Counted from the first letter of the stretch, positions 1-11,530 are shown. The stretch: DNA of 64,000 nucleotides from Rhynchopus sp. YZ270_cl-10 (GCA_964035575.1 OZ037921.1:516501-580500); one strand, 5' to 3'. The notes: a model not told the origin generated them from the sequence alone. Numbers and translations are program-made.

Positions 1-618
1 CATCTCCCCGCTCATCAGCGTCCCATGCCAGCTCACGGCAAGCCCGTTCGCAGCATCCGCAGTCACAGTCAGCGACAGTGCCATCAGGGTCCCCTCCAGC
101 AGCAGGTTCTCCTTGTGTGTGCTCGCCTCCCCTGCCGCCGCCACCGCCACCACCGCAGCCCCCGCCTCGCACGACAGCTCCCCGGTCCCTGCACCGGACC
201 GCACGAACGGGGTCTTCCCCTTCACACCCCCGGACACAGCCACCTCCTCCTCTGTCGCATCTGCGGTGCCGGTCTCCAGGCAGGAGCGGATCCCTGCCTC
301 CAGTGCAGGGTGCACCTCCACGCACACCTCCAGCATCCCGAGGTCCGAGCAGCCAAGCACCACCAGCCCCGAGTCCGTTGTCGCGTTCGCGTCCGTCGCG
401 TCAACGTCAACGACAACCACATCTGTGCTGTTGCTGTCCACATCAGTCTCCAGGCTGTCCAGGTCGTCCGCCGTCAGCAGCATGCTGTAGCGCCCTGTCA
501 GCAGCTCGTCCTCATGTGCCTCGGCAATGGCTGCATCCCTTGCAAACACATCCTCGTTCTGCGCAGAAGCCCCCACAAGGGCCACCAGCAGCACCGCTGC
601 CAGGGTCGTGTGGCGCAT
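1..618 (-). CDS. Secreted protein of unknown function, partial (runs off left edge)
   Basis: An uninterrupted reading frame of 206 codons starts at the ATG at 618 and is still open at base 1, so only the N-terminal part is seen. The first 20 residues (MRHTTLAAVLLVALVGASAQ) form a typical cleaved signal peptide, so the product should enter the secretory pathway. The mature part is acidic, Ala/Thr/Val-rich, with two N-glycosylation sequons (NST, NAT) and a few cysteines. Codon use is GC-rich like the other genes of the cluster. I recognise no domain. It could be a surface or extracellular protein; that is inferred from the signal peptide only. Confidence 0.7.
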   Translation of the reverse strand, partial: MRHTTLAAVLLVALVGASAQNEDVFARDAAIAEAHEDELLTGRYSMLLTADDLDSLETDVDSNSTDVVVVDVDATDANATTDSGLVVLGCSDLGMLEVCVEVHPALEAGIRSCLETGTADATEEEVAVSGGVKGKTPFVRSGAGTGELSCEAGAAVVAVAAAGEASTHKENLLLEGTLMALSLTVTADAANGLAVSWHGTLMSGEM

Positions 619-1969
619 TGCTTTCGCTTTTGTGTTGCTGTGCTGCCTTCTTTTTTGCAAATTTGAATCTGTCGTGTGTGGTGTGGCGTGATGTGGGCAG
701 ATCCACCAGCAATTGGAGGAGCAGAAAGGACACAAGGAAGTATCAGTGTACAGGCAAATGGTCAGGCAATAGGGTTGGGGGAGGTAGCTTTTGTATTTCA
801 CGAACTGAAAAAGAAACAAAAAACAAAGTGAATATTGAAAATGCAAGCGGACATTGGTAACGTAGGAAATGGAGAAGAGAGAACAACTGTGAAAGACGAA
901 TGTGCCTACACATCTTCAAGACACCTGCAACAACGAAATAGCATAACAAACATAATAAAAAAAATCAGTAAGCTGACCTAAGACATTCGTGCACTTGGCC
1001 AGCTTTATAAAAGAGGGGTATGTGTGGCCACGTTGCGCGCATGGTGAACAGAGCAACGCATTGAGAAGCCTTGGGTCACCCGATTTATATTTCTTGGACT
1101 ATCAACAATACAGTTGTTTCCAAGGTACTGGGGCAAAAAAAAAAAAAAATCCAAAAAATCCATTTCTGAGTCCGTTTTTTCGCTCTTTTTTTTGACACAA
1201 CACACAGACGTGAACCACGACAAAATGCCGTTGTCCACACAGATCTAACATTTCTTTCATTGTATAGGAGCTCTACACGCGCAACAGAAGATGGGAAGTA
1301 CTGTGGGAAGGCGGCCACGCTTATTTTTTTTTTTTGCAACAACTGCGTCCACGGGACCCTGGGACACTCTCCCAAAACTTAATACCTAACTAAGCAACGG
1401 GGGGGGGGGGGGGTTAACGGTCTTTGTGACCATGAGAATAGAACAAAAGAAACCAACAAAATATTTTGAACAGCCCTTTTCTTTACTCTGCAAGAGAAAA
1501 AAAGAACCCACCCCCCTCTCCCCCCCTTTGTACTCTATCAGAGAACCCCTCAGATCTACGCTTGAGAAGACACAATAACGCACCTACAATTGTAGGTGTA
1601 TAAAAAGGTATACCGTAAGCGTAACAATAGTGGACCGTAATAATGTTACACGCTCCCCAAAAACTGAAAATGTTCCACGTATTTTTTACGGTCCACATTA
1701 CTTCCGGTCCACCATTTGTACGCGTACGGTAAAACAAAAGTGTTGCGTTGCCCCACTTTCCCCTCCCCCGTGACCTCTTGATGCAATCTACCCTCATGCA
1801 TATTAATTCAAAAAGGAGAAAATAAAAAACTGAAACCTGACTAAGTTTTCTTCAACTCAGAGAGAAAAGGAAACGTTTGTAAAGTTGCTTAGTCACCTTG
1901 CAAACAAAAAAAAAAAAAAAAATGATACTCTAAAAAACATCAAGACAGGAGCAGAGAACAGTGTACCTC
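619..1969. other. Intergenic gap with one MITE, one small hairpin and homopolymer tracts
   Basis: No gene is supported here. The stretch holds a degenerate copy of the GTGCCT hairpin family at about 894-918, a run of about 18 G at 1400-1417, A/T tracts, and a short TA-flanked inverted-repeat element at 1613-1729. Confidence 0.6.
1613..1729. mobile_element. Short TA-flanked MITE (mariner-like)
   Basis: The ends are inverted copies of each other over about 30 bp with a few mismatches: left begins CCGTAAGCGTAACAATAG, right (complement) begins CCGTACGCGTACAAATGG, and both continue into GTGGACCG. The element is flanked by TA on both sides (1611-1612, 1730-1731). The inner GGACCG..AAT block resembles the terminus of the MITE at 51407-51727, so they may be distant relatives. 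Confidence 0.5.
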
Positions 1970-4900
1970 TCACCCTGATGGTGGAACACGGGTGCATCGT
2001 GAGATGCAAGCAATCACCTGTTTTGAGGATGTAGTTATTGCCAAAGTGGACAGAAAGGGAACATACCACCCAAGCTTGTAACCATCCGTTGCTTACCCCT
2101 GCATGTGTGCGAACCACCTGCTCAGCATCGGACGGCATTGGTGGGATGTTCAGACATGGGTCTTTCTGCAAGTCACTAAGCACCTATAAATTGAAGAGTG
2201 TTGTTTACCACAACGAAATACTGGGGGGAACACAAAGAAAGCTAGGTGCCCGCCCAGGAAAACCCAAACAAACAAAAGCTGCCCCAAAAGAACCTACCCC
2301 ACATACCGCATTGAGGTACAGCTCGTACGGGTTCTGTACCAGCTCCCATTTCCCGAGTTGTCTGGACTCTTCTCGGGGGGCGACCTTCTCGTTGAAGACC
2401 TCGAGACACAGTGTTGGCATGCCTACTGCGTGGAAGGCCTGATGGGTGTTGTTTGTTGTTTGTTGTTTGTTTGGTATAGATATTCCCCCCGCCCGCGAAA
2501 TAACCCCAAACACAAATGCATACCCTGAAATAGAGCAGAATACTCTCCCTCTCTGCCTCAGACGTTGTATAGAAGGAGAAGGAGACACGCGGTTCGATCG
2601 TGATGGTGAAGCTGAAGCGCGTTGTGCCTTCGCCGGAGTGGGCAGTGTCGCTTTCGTCGACGTCGTCGTCGTCCTCCTCATCGTCTCCTGCATCGTCATC
2701 GTCGTCACCTTCTTCGTCGTCCTCTTCGCTCACGTAGCCCCCAGAGAGTGACGACATGAACACACGCTCCACCTGCGAGCGTCTCTCCCCCGCTGAGTCG
2801 AACCTCGCAACCCCCATATACTTGGACCACTTCTTTTTTGACAATACTGCACGATCCGCGGACTTCATGATCTTGATGTATTTGTTCGTCAAAATCAGGT
2901 GGTGCTTCTCGCCCTTCCCTTGGCTCAGACTCCCACTCAACAGTTTCCCAGAAGAGCCCATGCTCTCTGTCTTCTTTCGCTTCCGTTTCCGCTTCTTCGG
3001 TTTGGACCAAACGTTGAATCCACGAACGCCAGTCGTTTCTATCGTCGAGGCCACCTCAGCCGCAATGTGCCGTTGCAAAGAAACGTAGGAAAAACATTCA
3101 TTATGCAACGTGCCTTGAACAGAGCATTTCACAAAGTGCCCAACATCGTCGGTGGTTGGAATGACTGCAGTGTTGTGTGGGTCAGATTGGAGGTCTCCGG
3201 TCATTGTGTGCGGTACAAGCGGGTCGCTGATACAATCTCTGTCTGTACCATCCTCAGTTTGTGAACGGGTGGACAAATTTGCGGACCCACCGAGTCTCTG
3301 TCTGCGCCGTCCTGCAGAGTAAGACGATGTAGGCGAGGCGCATGGTCCAAACCCGTGGTTCACCTTTTCAGCGCACTTCTTCAGCATCGCTGCTGTCGTG
3401 AGCAGCATCTTTGTGTAGCTGTAGAACGAATCACCCCCTTCACCCTTCCCTTTCTTTTCCACTTTGCGTTCGATGTTGACTTTGAGCGTGCACAGTGGGT
3501 AGGAGACGGGGATGTTGAACTTCGCGGTTTCTTCTTCGAGGATGGGGATGAAGAGGGCAGCGGTGGCTACGTCAGAGTAGAGGTCATCCAGGACGCGGAC
3601 TTGGAAGGTGCAGTCGAGACGCTTCCCCATGTCGCCCACTTTGATGACGTAGCTTGCCCCTTTCTCTTCTTGGAGAACGTCGCCTATGCTCCAGGTCACG
3701 ATAGGCATGACAGTGGAGTCCACGTGGCGGCCACCGTCCTCGCTGTCGCTTCCGAAGGTCCCAGAGCGTGTCGTGTCGTCGTCGTCGAACATCTCCATCA
3801 AAAGGTACTTCCCCGAGCTCCGAAGTGAAGGTGCATGCGCATGACTCCCGTTCAGATCAATCCGCTGGCTCCCCCCCTCACCAACAACCTTAGTCTTCAG
3901 GACAGTTCCATCAAGTGTCTCCACCTGTGCAGCTGCCTGTACCGTAGCGCCAGGGCTCAGGTCGTCGCCATATACAAGCTCTAATCCTGTGATAGAAGGA
4001 CGGTTGGTGCGGACAGGGGTTGCCATGAACACCTCGCATCCGTCCCCTCGCGTTTTGTTCTTTTTAAGAATCGGTGTGATCGTACAGCGGATGACGCACC
4101 CCTCCATTTCCTTTGTCAAAAACAGCTTTTTGCCGTGGCTTTCGAGGGTCTGAAGGAGCTGGAAGCTCCCTCCACCCCCTCCAGTCTGCGGGAGCAGAAC
4201 CGACCATGTTATGTCAACATCAGAGTCACCTCCGATGATTTCATAGTGAACCGAGAGGGAACACGAAATATGCGATTTCCCTTGGAGGTGAGCGTTCTTG
4301 ACGGCAGGGATGTCACGGATGGGAGGGGTCTTCACTTTGTAGGGCTCAGAGTACTCATCCACAACGAAGATGGCTTCGATACTACAATCGAGGTCGTGGA
4401 TGGAGGGGATGTACGTCAGCACGTTGGAGTCGATCAGATAGCCCTGCTCTGGACCTTGCTCCCCTTCGTCTTTAATACAGAACCACTCAAGCTTTCCACA
4501 CAACAACAACTCATCGAGCGGCACACCATCTTGATATACCTCCACCTCCAACACCCCGCCCACCCGCGCATCACCCTTTATGATGAGATCGTTGTCCCCT
4601 ACCCATTCCCCTGCGACGCCTGACTCATTCCTGGAGCGCACATCGCATTGCCGTGACTCATAGAAGGGAGAGGCGGATTCTATAATCTCGAGGGGCGGGT
4701 CGATGTGGACGATGCCGTGTAGTGCAGTTTCCTGCCGTGCTGGGCGTGACTGTGGCGGTCGTTGCGGAGGGGACGAACCAGAGGTATGGTCAGTGGTTTC
4801 CTGAGGGGACGCAGAGTCGTTGCTGAGAGAATCTCCACGGCTTGTATTCGTCGCATCTGCCTGCAAAAGCGATTGATCAAATGAATCAGTAGCATGATGA

Positions 4901-6420
4901 CCCATCGACACTATGCTTGGTAAAGGTGGTACACACAGCAGAGCTTCTGGGGAAGGCTCCGCTTGTTCATAACTACCGTGAGTTCGTTCTGTAGGTGGGC
5001 ATAACGATGCGAGTCGTTCAATTAGAATTTGCTCGGTGTCGACTGATATGATGACCTCATTGCCGTCGACGACAACGAGGTCGGATAGGGTGCCCACATT
5101 GTCACAGCCTTGCCGAGATGCAGTGCGACCGTCGTACAGCACCGCGTCTTTTACGTCTTGTGTTGCAGGGTTTACTATTACTACTAAAGCAGATAACATA
5201 CAGCCTTCTGGTATAGGAGGCAACGCACCGTCAACATGCTGATGTAACTGCCCTTTGATTGATTCCAATGAAGAATGCCGTAAATGCTGTTTCACAGTAT
5301 GCGATAGACAAGACGATGCAGGGCTTGACGATGTTCCCGACACCCCCGCAGGAGACCTCGCCGTGCTCGGTGTAGGCAACGGCATCGGTGTATGCACCGG
5401 GACTGACATTGGCGTCCCCTTCCCTCGGCTAGCCCGCACCCTTTCTACCACCACGCTGTTCACCTTTAAAAGGAATTCTTCAATCCGCAGTCCCTTATCA
5501 AAAATCATCGACCGATAGGATCCAGATAGCTCATCTTTGACAGCAACCTTGAGCAATGATGATAACCGCATTCTCCCCATAGGAGGTGGGCGCGGTTGGG
5601 GTGATGTAGAACCACTTAGCGATCTATGGAAATCCAACCCCCCAAAAGCGCGGCTCGAAAACGCAACTTCATCGCCAGACTGCATGCCGAGGTCCGACAG
5701 CCGGGTGTGTCCACACTGCTGCAGCGTCTGCTCGGAGAGGTGTGGGGTGTCGCCCCCGCCATGCCGCACTAACGACACCATGATGTCACCTAGGTCCGTC
5801 CCGCCGTCCAACAGATGCGGATCAATCTGCGCAAGAATCGCCCTCGCATTCGACGCCGCCTCAAAACACACCGAACGCACGATGCTATTATTCCAACTGT
5901 TCTTCACGGTCAATCGGATGTACTTCTCTGCCACCCTCGCTGCATGCGGCTGGCTGTACCGCGGCACCACATCCCTCGGACGCGACACCGGCTGCGCTGG
6001 GGTCGGCACCACCACTGGTCTCCATGGTCGCGCACCACCTGCATTTGCGAGGACAACACTACTACGTTGGTAACGGTATGACCTCGTGGTGTTGGTGGTG
6101 GTGTTCGAGGCTGTTGCCGTAGATACAATACGCCGTGCAGGCCTTTCGTATCCAGAGCGCACGGAGCGGGGGACTGACGTGCTGCGTGAAGGGGAGGAAA
6201 CGGAATGTTCCGCAGAGCTTGTAGCACGGTAGGTACTGCGCGGTGTAGGTGCAGCCCGCTGCAGCGCCTCGCGGGTAAGCGCCCTGCCCGCATCTACCGC
6301 ACCCCCTCCCGCCTCCACCCCCCTCCCATCTATCTGCCGCCGCAGCCACTCATTGTCCTCCTTCGTGCGTCGGAGCTCATCTTGCAGGTATTCACAGTAC
6401 GAGGCAGCTTCCCTAGGCAT
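1970..6420 (-). CDS. AIR9-like Ig/A9-repeat protein with C-terminal PH-like domain
   Basis: Four exons: 2524-6420, 2307-2438, 2097-2183 and 1970-2017, joined in phase 0 by GT-AG introns of 85, 123 and 79 nt; the product is 1387 aa. The start at 6420 (MPREAASYC) follows a pyrimidine tract and AG by about 50 nt. An N-terminal helix (residues 5-30) is followed by a Ser/Arg-rich basic region to about 200, a usual microtubule-binding type. The middle has several Ig-like beta repeats with W..I and D.G..L.C patterns like the A9 repeats of AIR9 proteins of plants and excavate protists. From about 1150 a PH-like domain is interrupted by a long Asp/Glu tract and continues across the first intron. The AIR9 assignment rests on pattern recognition. 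A cytoskeletal role is inferred. Confidence 0.6.
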
Positions 6421-6470
6421 ACAGGACACATACCCAAGGGTGCAATAGTGTTGACTACCTCTGCAAAAAG

Positions 6471-6534
6471 AGGTGTGAGGTGTGAGGTGGGGGAGAAGGG
6501 AGAAGGGGGAGGGAGAGAGAGGGAAAAGACAGAA
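6471..6534 (-). promoter_or_regulatory. Pyrimidine tract and AG before the AIR9-like gene
   Basis: On the minus strand a C/T-rich stretch of more than 50 nt ends in TTTTTGCAG at 6471. The ATG follows about 50 nt later. This is the layout of a trans-splice acceptor, or of the 3' end of a 5' UTR intron. Confidence 0.5.
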
Positions 6535-6602
6535 AAGTTTATAAGATGATCCCAAGCCTCCTGGTGTTTAGTCACCTTATCATATTCGTTGTCGCACAGC
6601 AT
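6535..6602. repeat. CTAAGC/GCTTAG-type hairpin repeat, diverged copy
   Basis: The sequence AAGTTTATAAGATGATC is followed by CCAAGCCTCCTGG and TTTAGTCACCTT. It shares a further 25 nt (ATTCGTTGTCGCACAGCA) with the copy at 10010-10075. It sits directly upstream of the pyrimidine tract of the AIR9-like gene. Confidence 0.6.
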
Positions 6603-6944
6603 CAGCTGCTGGCTTCTACAAGTTTGTTGTCAGACAATTTCATAAAGACGGCAAGAAAAATTATCAGATCTTCCTCAGCTGTTTCCGCAGCGTGTTGGGG
6701 GGAGAGAGGGAGAGAGGGAGAGGACGAAAAGAGAGTGGGGGGAGGATAACATAGTTTTTTGTCTCAAATGCAACAGAAAAAAAGGGTTAGATTTTTTTTT
6801 TTGTGAGGGCTAGAATCGGGGGGGAATGGTGTGTTGTTCCAAAAGGTTAGGTGGGAAAGATGGTCTGGGATGCCAAAAATACCCCCGATTGAGGGTTAAG
6901 CTGTTGTTTGCTTTGTGTGTTTTTTTTCGTATTTGTGTCATGTC

Positions 6945-7586
6945 TCAGGGGTGAGCGGAGGAGGTGGCCAAGCGCTTCTCCGCTGCTTCGAGTGCGGCTG
7001 CCCGACCCTTCTTGCCCTGCTTGCTCCCGACACGCCCGAAGCCCTTTTCGCTGCTCACAGTGACCCTCCCTGGGGCGGCGCTTTGCAAGGACACTCCACA
7101 CTTCCCTGTTAAGAAAAGATCATTTGATTCGTAAGAGCAGATCAATTCGTACACACACAGACACATCAAAACGTTTTGAACCTCACCCTCAGGGGAGATG
7201 AATACCCTACCACACAACTGGGACATAATTTTCATAAACATACCTGTTCCACGCACGGTGGTGCCTTTCAGAAGTGGTTTCGGGCGTGGGGTGGGTTTTA
7301 CAGTGGGTGCTGCTGTCGCTGTGGACCCGTTTGCCATGAAAGGCTTGGGATGATTGACTCTATGTGTGGGACGTGCCTGCGGCTGTGCCGGGACACTGTC
7401 CCTGAGAGCATCCTCCTGGCTGTAAAGCTCGCGGATCGCCTTCGCATTCGCACCCTCCACTGCCGCCGTGGAAGACTTCGGAACAAACCCACCCGGTTTG
7501 GCCTGCTTCTGGGGCAGCTTCTGTCGCGGCACATCACCCCCCGCAGGACCATTTAGTGTATGTATGTTAGGGTTGGCTGCCGGCAT
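6945..7586 (-). CDS. Small basic protein with VCP/p97-interacting motif (VIM)
   Basis: Exons 7244-7586 and 6945-7105 are separated by a 138-nt GTATGT...TTAACAG intron, which is in frame and stop-free, so the unspliced frame also stays open. The spliced product is 167 aa, mostly disordered, rich in Pro, Ala and Lys. The C-terminus GRAAALEAAEKRLATSS fits the VIM consensus R-X5-AA-X2-R exactly (R149, AA155-156, R159). VIM is the p97/VCP N-domain binding helix of SVIP, gp78, UBXD1 and VIMP. No UBX, transmembrane or zinc domain is visible. I infer a p97 cofactor or adaptor, possibly an SVIP-like inhibitor; the motif is short and could arise by chance. Confidence 0.6.
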   Translation of the reverse strand: MPAANPNIHTLNGPAGGDVPRQKLPQKQAKPGGFVPKSSTAAVEGANAKAIRELYSQEDALRDSVPAQPQARPTHRVNHPKPFMANGSTATAAPTVKPTPRPKPLLKGTTVRGTGMFMKIMSQLCGRVFISPEGEVQNVLMCLCVYELICSYESNDLFLTGKCGVSLQSAAPGRVTVSSEKGFGRVGSKQGKKGRAAALEAAEKRLATSSAHP

Positions 7587-9070
7587 TGTTTGGCAACGAC
7601 TTTGTATCTGGAATTGAAATTTTATAAAGGGATTGGGAAACTGTAAGGTACACAGTCATTTCCCCAAGAAGGGGTGATCGTATGATTGAAAGACTCAAAA
7701 AAGGAGGCATGTATCCTGGAACACAATACTAAGCATCTGCTGAACCCAATGAGCGAAGGGGCGCGGAACAGAGGGAGTAAATAGAATATGGTGATGGGAA
7801 AATAAAACAAAGAAACCCCCAACTTTTTCTTTCACGCTCCGAAGATAGAAAAAAATATGCAATAAAAGTTCCCTTTCAGTGCGTCGACAATCGTCCTAAG
7901 TACTCGCACAAAAAAAAAATGTGCACATTTTTTTGACAGATTGTTGCCAGCCTTTTTACCCAGATAGGGTTCTTGGGATAATTTTTTTACACATGAACGT
8001 TGTCTTATCACCCAAAGACCGCGGGAAAGACGAGAGATTCTTGACACCTTCTGGGTGTCACCGAATACATAGAGAAACTGTCCAGACAAGGGACCCTGAG
8101 TTTTTCCTGCGTGACAGGAAAAGTAGAGTGCCATTCGTTAAAAGAACTTTCAATTCAAAAAACTAACTGCTTTAGCAAAAACAGTATGGTAAAGGCAAAA
8201 AAAAGAGGGGGAAAAAAAGAACAAAAATTATAAGACCAGAAGCACCTCGTGCTTAGTCCCCTAGAACCCCTCTCCCCTCCCCCCCCAAAAAAAAAGGTGA
8301 AGTTGAGAATGCAAAACACCTCTGAGACGCAGGCATTGACACTCCGCCGGGTTATCGAACCCCCGGAGTGTTGCAGTTGGGAGTTGCCACCAGGGAACTG
8401 TAAGCAGGTACACAGTCATTTCTCCATCCTGACTGGGAAGGGTGATAACATGATAAAAAAGACTCAAGAAAAGCATGTGTCCTGGAACAGAACACTGGGC
8501 GTCTGCTGAATTCCGTGAGCGCCGGGACGCCGACGGAACGGAGGGAGCGCACTCAAAAAAAGAGAACGTGCAAACACCTCACTGGACACGGCGGACGCAG
8601 GCAGGGGAGAAGGGGGAAAAAAAAAAACAAGCGTATTACATAATACATGGGGTTTGATCACGCACAATTGCTTGTACTAAAAGAAGTAAAAGATGGATTG
8701 CGTAGCGTATTCGCTGAAATATTTTGTGGTTTGTGTGTTGTATTCGTTTTAGAAAAGGGACGGGTATCAAAGGGTCAGCGTCAACTGAGCATTCAGAGAG
8801 AAAAAAAAAAGAGTAGTTGAAACGTGCTAAAACGCATCTCAGAAAAAATGTGTTTTGCTTTTTTTTGGTTCTGTTGTGTCTCCAACCGCGTACCCACCTT
8901 GGGACAAGGGCCCACTCAATGAAGTTTTCGTCATAGAATGAGGGGAAAAGTTGGTCAGAACAAAATGAGAACAGGACTAATACTAAATGAAAAAAGGAAG
9001 AAAACTTGAAAAACGAGACAAGACAGATTCCTCCACCACAACGTGGGGCCTTTGTCTGATCTCAAAGTGC
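7587..9070. other. Intergenic gap with diverged repeat pair and hairpin copies
   Basis: No gene is supported. About 150 bp at 7634-7790 and 8395-8550 are diverged direct copies: shared blocks are GGTACACAGTCATTT, GTGAT...ATGAT, AAGACTCAA and TCCTGGAACA, and both end near GGAACGGAGGGAG/GGAACAGAGGGAG. Hairpin-family copies lie at 8226-8265 and 8297-8345; the latter is followed by a strong stem around GGGTTATCGAACCC. Confidence 0.6.
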
Positions 9071-9499
9071 CTTACTGGGGGGGGGGGGCTAATACAAGAG
9101 GTACCTCTTCTATTAGGCGTAAGAATTTACGCCTAAAAAAAATTTTTTTAGGTGGAAGTCTAATACAAGAGGTACCTCTTGTATTAGCTTTTTTTTTCTG
9201 GATTTTTGCTAATTTTTTTTTCTGGATTTTTACTCTCGCCAACCAGTAACACGGGAAATTTTTCAACTTTTTGATCTTACCTACCTGGCCGCAATTGAAA
9301 GATTTTGAGCAAACCTTTCATTTGACACCATCGATTTATTTTTTTGAAAAAAAGTGATCAAGTCAAATGAAGGAAAGAATAAAGTACCTCTTGTATTAGC
9401 CGGTAAAAAATCGTGAAAATCCCGATTTCAAAGTACCTCTTGTATTAGGCATACCTCTTGTATTAGCAGTACCTCTTGTATTAGCCCCCCCCCAGTAAG
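9071..9499. mobile_element. TIR element filled with TACCTCTTGTATTAG motifs
   Basis: The ends are inverted: CTTACT plus a G tract plus CTAATACAAGAGGTAC on the left, and its complement on the right ending CCCAGTAAG. Inside are about eight copies of the 15-bp motif TACCTCTTGTATTAG in both orientations, several paired into perfect palindromes around GGTACC (about 9091-9117 and 9151-9187, then about 9384, 9434, 9451 and 9467). A second hairpin (TAGGCGTAAGAA) lies near 9115. There is no coding capacity. No clear target duplication is seen. Confidence 0.65.
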
Positions 9500-10480
9500 C
9501 CCTGAAACCCAAAAAAAAAAAAAAAAGACAGCTGCACCATCGCCAACAGACTAGATCTGCACCTCTCTAGACAGGGAAGCGTTCCCTCTGCCCATTTTCC
9601 ATTTGTCTGTTTTGAACGAAAATGATAGCCAGTTTTCAAGGTCTGTGGACAACAAGGGACTTCCTCCAAGTAAAAAGACTGAGAAAAAGAAGAAGAAAGA
9701 GAAATTGAAAGTGCAAGCACCTCACCGTTCATCGACAGATGCAGGCACTGCATACAAAACAAAGAAGACCACTACAAGGGTGTGACGAACAGCGGGAATG
9801 AGCAACAAAGTAAATTGCGTAAAGGACAACACGAAAGATCCCCTTCAACCTCATTCGCTGTGCTTAGTCATCAAAAAAAATATATATGACACACACATCT
9901 TTACTACTGTAAAGAGGGGAGACACATAGACTGGGGAAGAGGGTATGCAGGGAGGATCGAATCTGGGTCGTGGAAACAACAGATACAAAATAACCTGATT
10001 AAGAGGAGAAAAAAATGAGCCGTAAGCCTCTCGTGCTTTAGTCACCTTGATCACATTCGTTATCGTACAGCAGTTAACAAAATGGTTAATAGATTGACCT
10101 AACAAGCCTGCAAGTAGAAAAGGGGTGGGTGGGGTTGTGGGGTCAGTGCGATTTGGCACATTGCACTACGATCCCCTAGGTGTCAAAAGTGTGCCCCAAA
10201 GAGGGCCGCGCCGCTGTCAGAATTGAAGGTGAAATTCTTGTATTTTTTATCAATTGATTTACAAAGCCCTCTCGAGACAGTGTAGCCCAAAGAAAACAGA
10301 CTAGCATTACCTTCCTTTTCAAACAGAACACAGGGGGAAATGATTAAGATATTCTTTTCAATCGAAAGATGGAGTTTGTCCGGGGGGGAAAAAAAATATC
10401 AAGTCTTTTTGCTGTGTGCACTCAAATCCGGGGAAATAAAAGGGTGGAAAAACAACTCTGATAGGTAAAAGGAATAATAA
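9500..10480. other. Intergenic gap with hairpin repeats and an 18S-like patch
   Basis: No gene is supported. Present are repeat copies at 9706-9750 (GTGCAAGCACCTC...GATGCAGGCAC), 9848-9872, 10010-10075 and 10249-10287, and a short 18S-rRNA-like stretch at about 10214-10250. Confidence 0.5.
10010..10075. repeat. CCTCTCGTG hairpin repeat, type 1
   Basis: GTAAGC, loop CTCTCGT, GCTTTA, then GTCACCTTGATCACATTCG. The 3' extension matches the copy at 6535-6602. Confidence 0.65.
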
Positions 10481-10498
10481 CTATTTATTGCGTGATGT

Positions 10499-10622
10499 AA
10501 AGCGCACTTTATATCACGAGGGAGCTATGGTTCCGAGTTGTAGGTTTTAGTACACGAGCGCAGCGAGTGTACTAATATACAACTCGGAACCATAGCTCCC
10601 GAGTTATATGAAGTGCGCTTTA
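10499..10622. repeat. Large palindrome with CGAGCGCAGCGAG apex
   Basis: Two arms of about 50 nt (TAAAGCGCACTTTATATCA ... inverted) surround an inner hairpin AGTACACGAGCGCAGCGAGT. The arms contain GAGCTATGGTTCCGAGTTGT and its complement. The same apex occurs in the palindrome at 35023-35170. Confidence 0.75.
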
Positions 10623-10882
10623 CAGAATGCAATACGATATTTTATCTCACGGTGATATAAACGAGCGCTTGATTTTGCGATTTTTGCTGTAAAAAAGTGA
10701 CGTAAAGTAGGCTTCGTCACGTTTTTTTGGCTTGGGATAGGTGGGAGAGTGACATAAAGCTTATTCATATGGGATACCTGTTGGTGATGTGGGTGTAGGG
10801 AGAAGGAGAGGGTGTGTTGGTGATGCAAGACAAACAGGGGGTAGGAGTTTCATGTTTGATGCTGACAATCCCACTTTGAAGG

Positions 10883-11158
10883 CTACCCATTCTCCCACTT
10901 GCCAAAGTAGGCGCCTCTCTGTACTGTCTGCTGTGTTGTCTGCTGTGTTGCTCCTCCCGTCAGGATGGATTGTGCAATCTGAGACCGACTGGTCTGTGAG
11001 GTTCCAACGTAGTGGTTTGCGAGACCAGGGTTTGACCATCCATAGTGCCTCATGAGGTTGAGTGCAGACTCTCCGCTGTCCGCGGCAGCAGTTGCGCTTG
11101 ATCTGCGCAGGGAGTGGGAGGTGTACGACGACGGGTTGGCAAACCCGTAAACCCGCAA
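10883..11158 (-). pseudogene. Tyrosine recombinase C-terminal fragment
   Basis: The 91-residue frame contains SHSLRRSSATAAADSG, which gives the H-x-x-R catalytic pair, then LMRHYGWSNPGLANHYVG, which gives the W of the H/W position and the nucleophilic tyrosine in the usual spacing. This is the catalytic end of a phage-integrase-fold recombinase of Crypton/DIRS type. The N-terminal core-binding part is not joined to it. A nearby minus-strand frame at 11173-11300 (containing GLRSKEVYAKRWAEF) may be a remnant of that part. The gene is a remnant and not functional as it stands. Confidence 0.65.
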
Positions 11159-11351
11159 ACCCGTTTGCGGGTTTACGGGTTTGCGGGTTGGTTGAATTCA
11201 GCCCAGCGTTTGGCGTAGACCTCTTTTGAGCGTAGCCCAGCAGATGATTCAGCCTCGTACACCTCGATCATACGATCGGACTTGGTCTTAGGCAATGTTT
11301 GTGAGTATTTTTTTGTTGTTGTGTTGAGTTTTTGTAGTGTGGACACCTGCG

Positions 11352-11530
11352 TGATGATAATATATATTATTATCGTGAATTTATTTTCCAGTATTTCACG
11401 CACAGGTGGAAACAGCCCGAGGGGAAGCATTTTTTCCCGAGGGCGAAGCCCGAGGGGAAAAATGCTTCCCCGAGGGCTGTTTCCACCTGTAAGTGAAATA
11501 CTGGTATAAATTCACGATAATATATTATTT
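11352..11530. repeat. Large palindrome inside the recombinase element
   Basis: Arms of about 75 nt include TATTATCGTGAATTTAT and CAGGTGGAAACAGCC with complements, around the apex CCCGAGGGCGAAGCCCGAGG. The architecture is the same as at 10499 and 35023. Confidence 0.75.

Noticed and set aside
78-860. Plus-strand Pro/Ser-rich frame of 260 codons
   Set aside because: Antisense to the signal-peptide gene 1-618, which has a coherent product; the plus frame is low complexity.
7106-7243. Reading the VIM gene as one uninterrupted 213-codon exon
   Set aside because: The 138-nt middle has perfect GTATGT and TTAACAG ends and an unrelated, hydrophobic translation; the spliced form is more likely.
8345-8375. 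GGGTTATCGAACCC stems (also near 23690) as a tRNA T-arm
   Set aside because: The loop does not fit TTCGANT, and no acceptor, D or anticodon arm can be placed at proper spacing.
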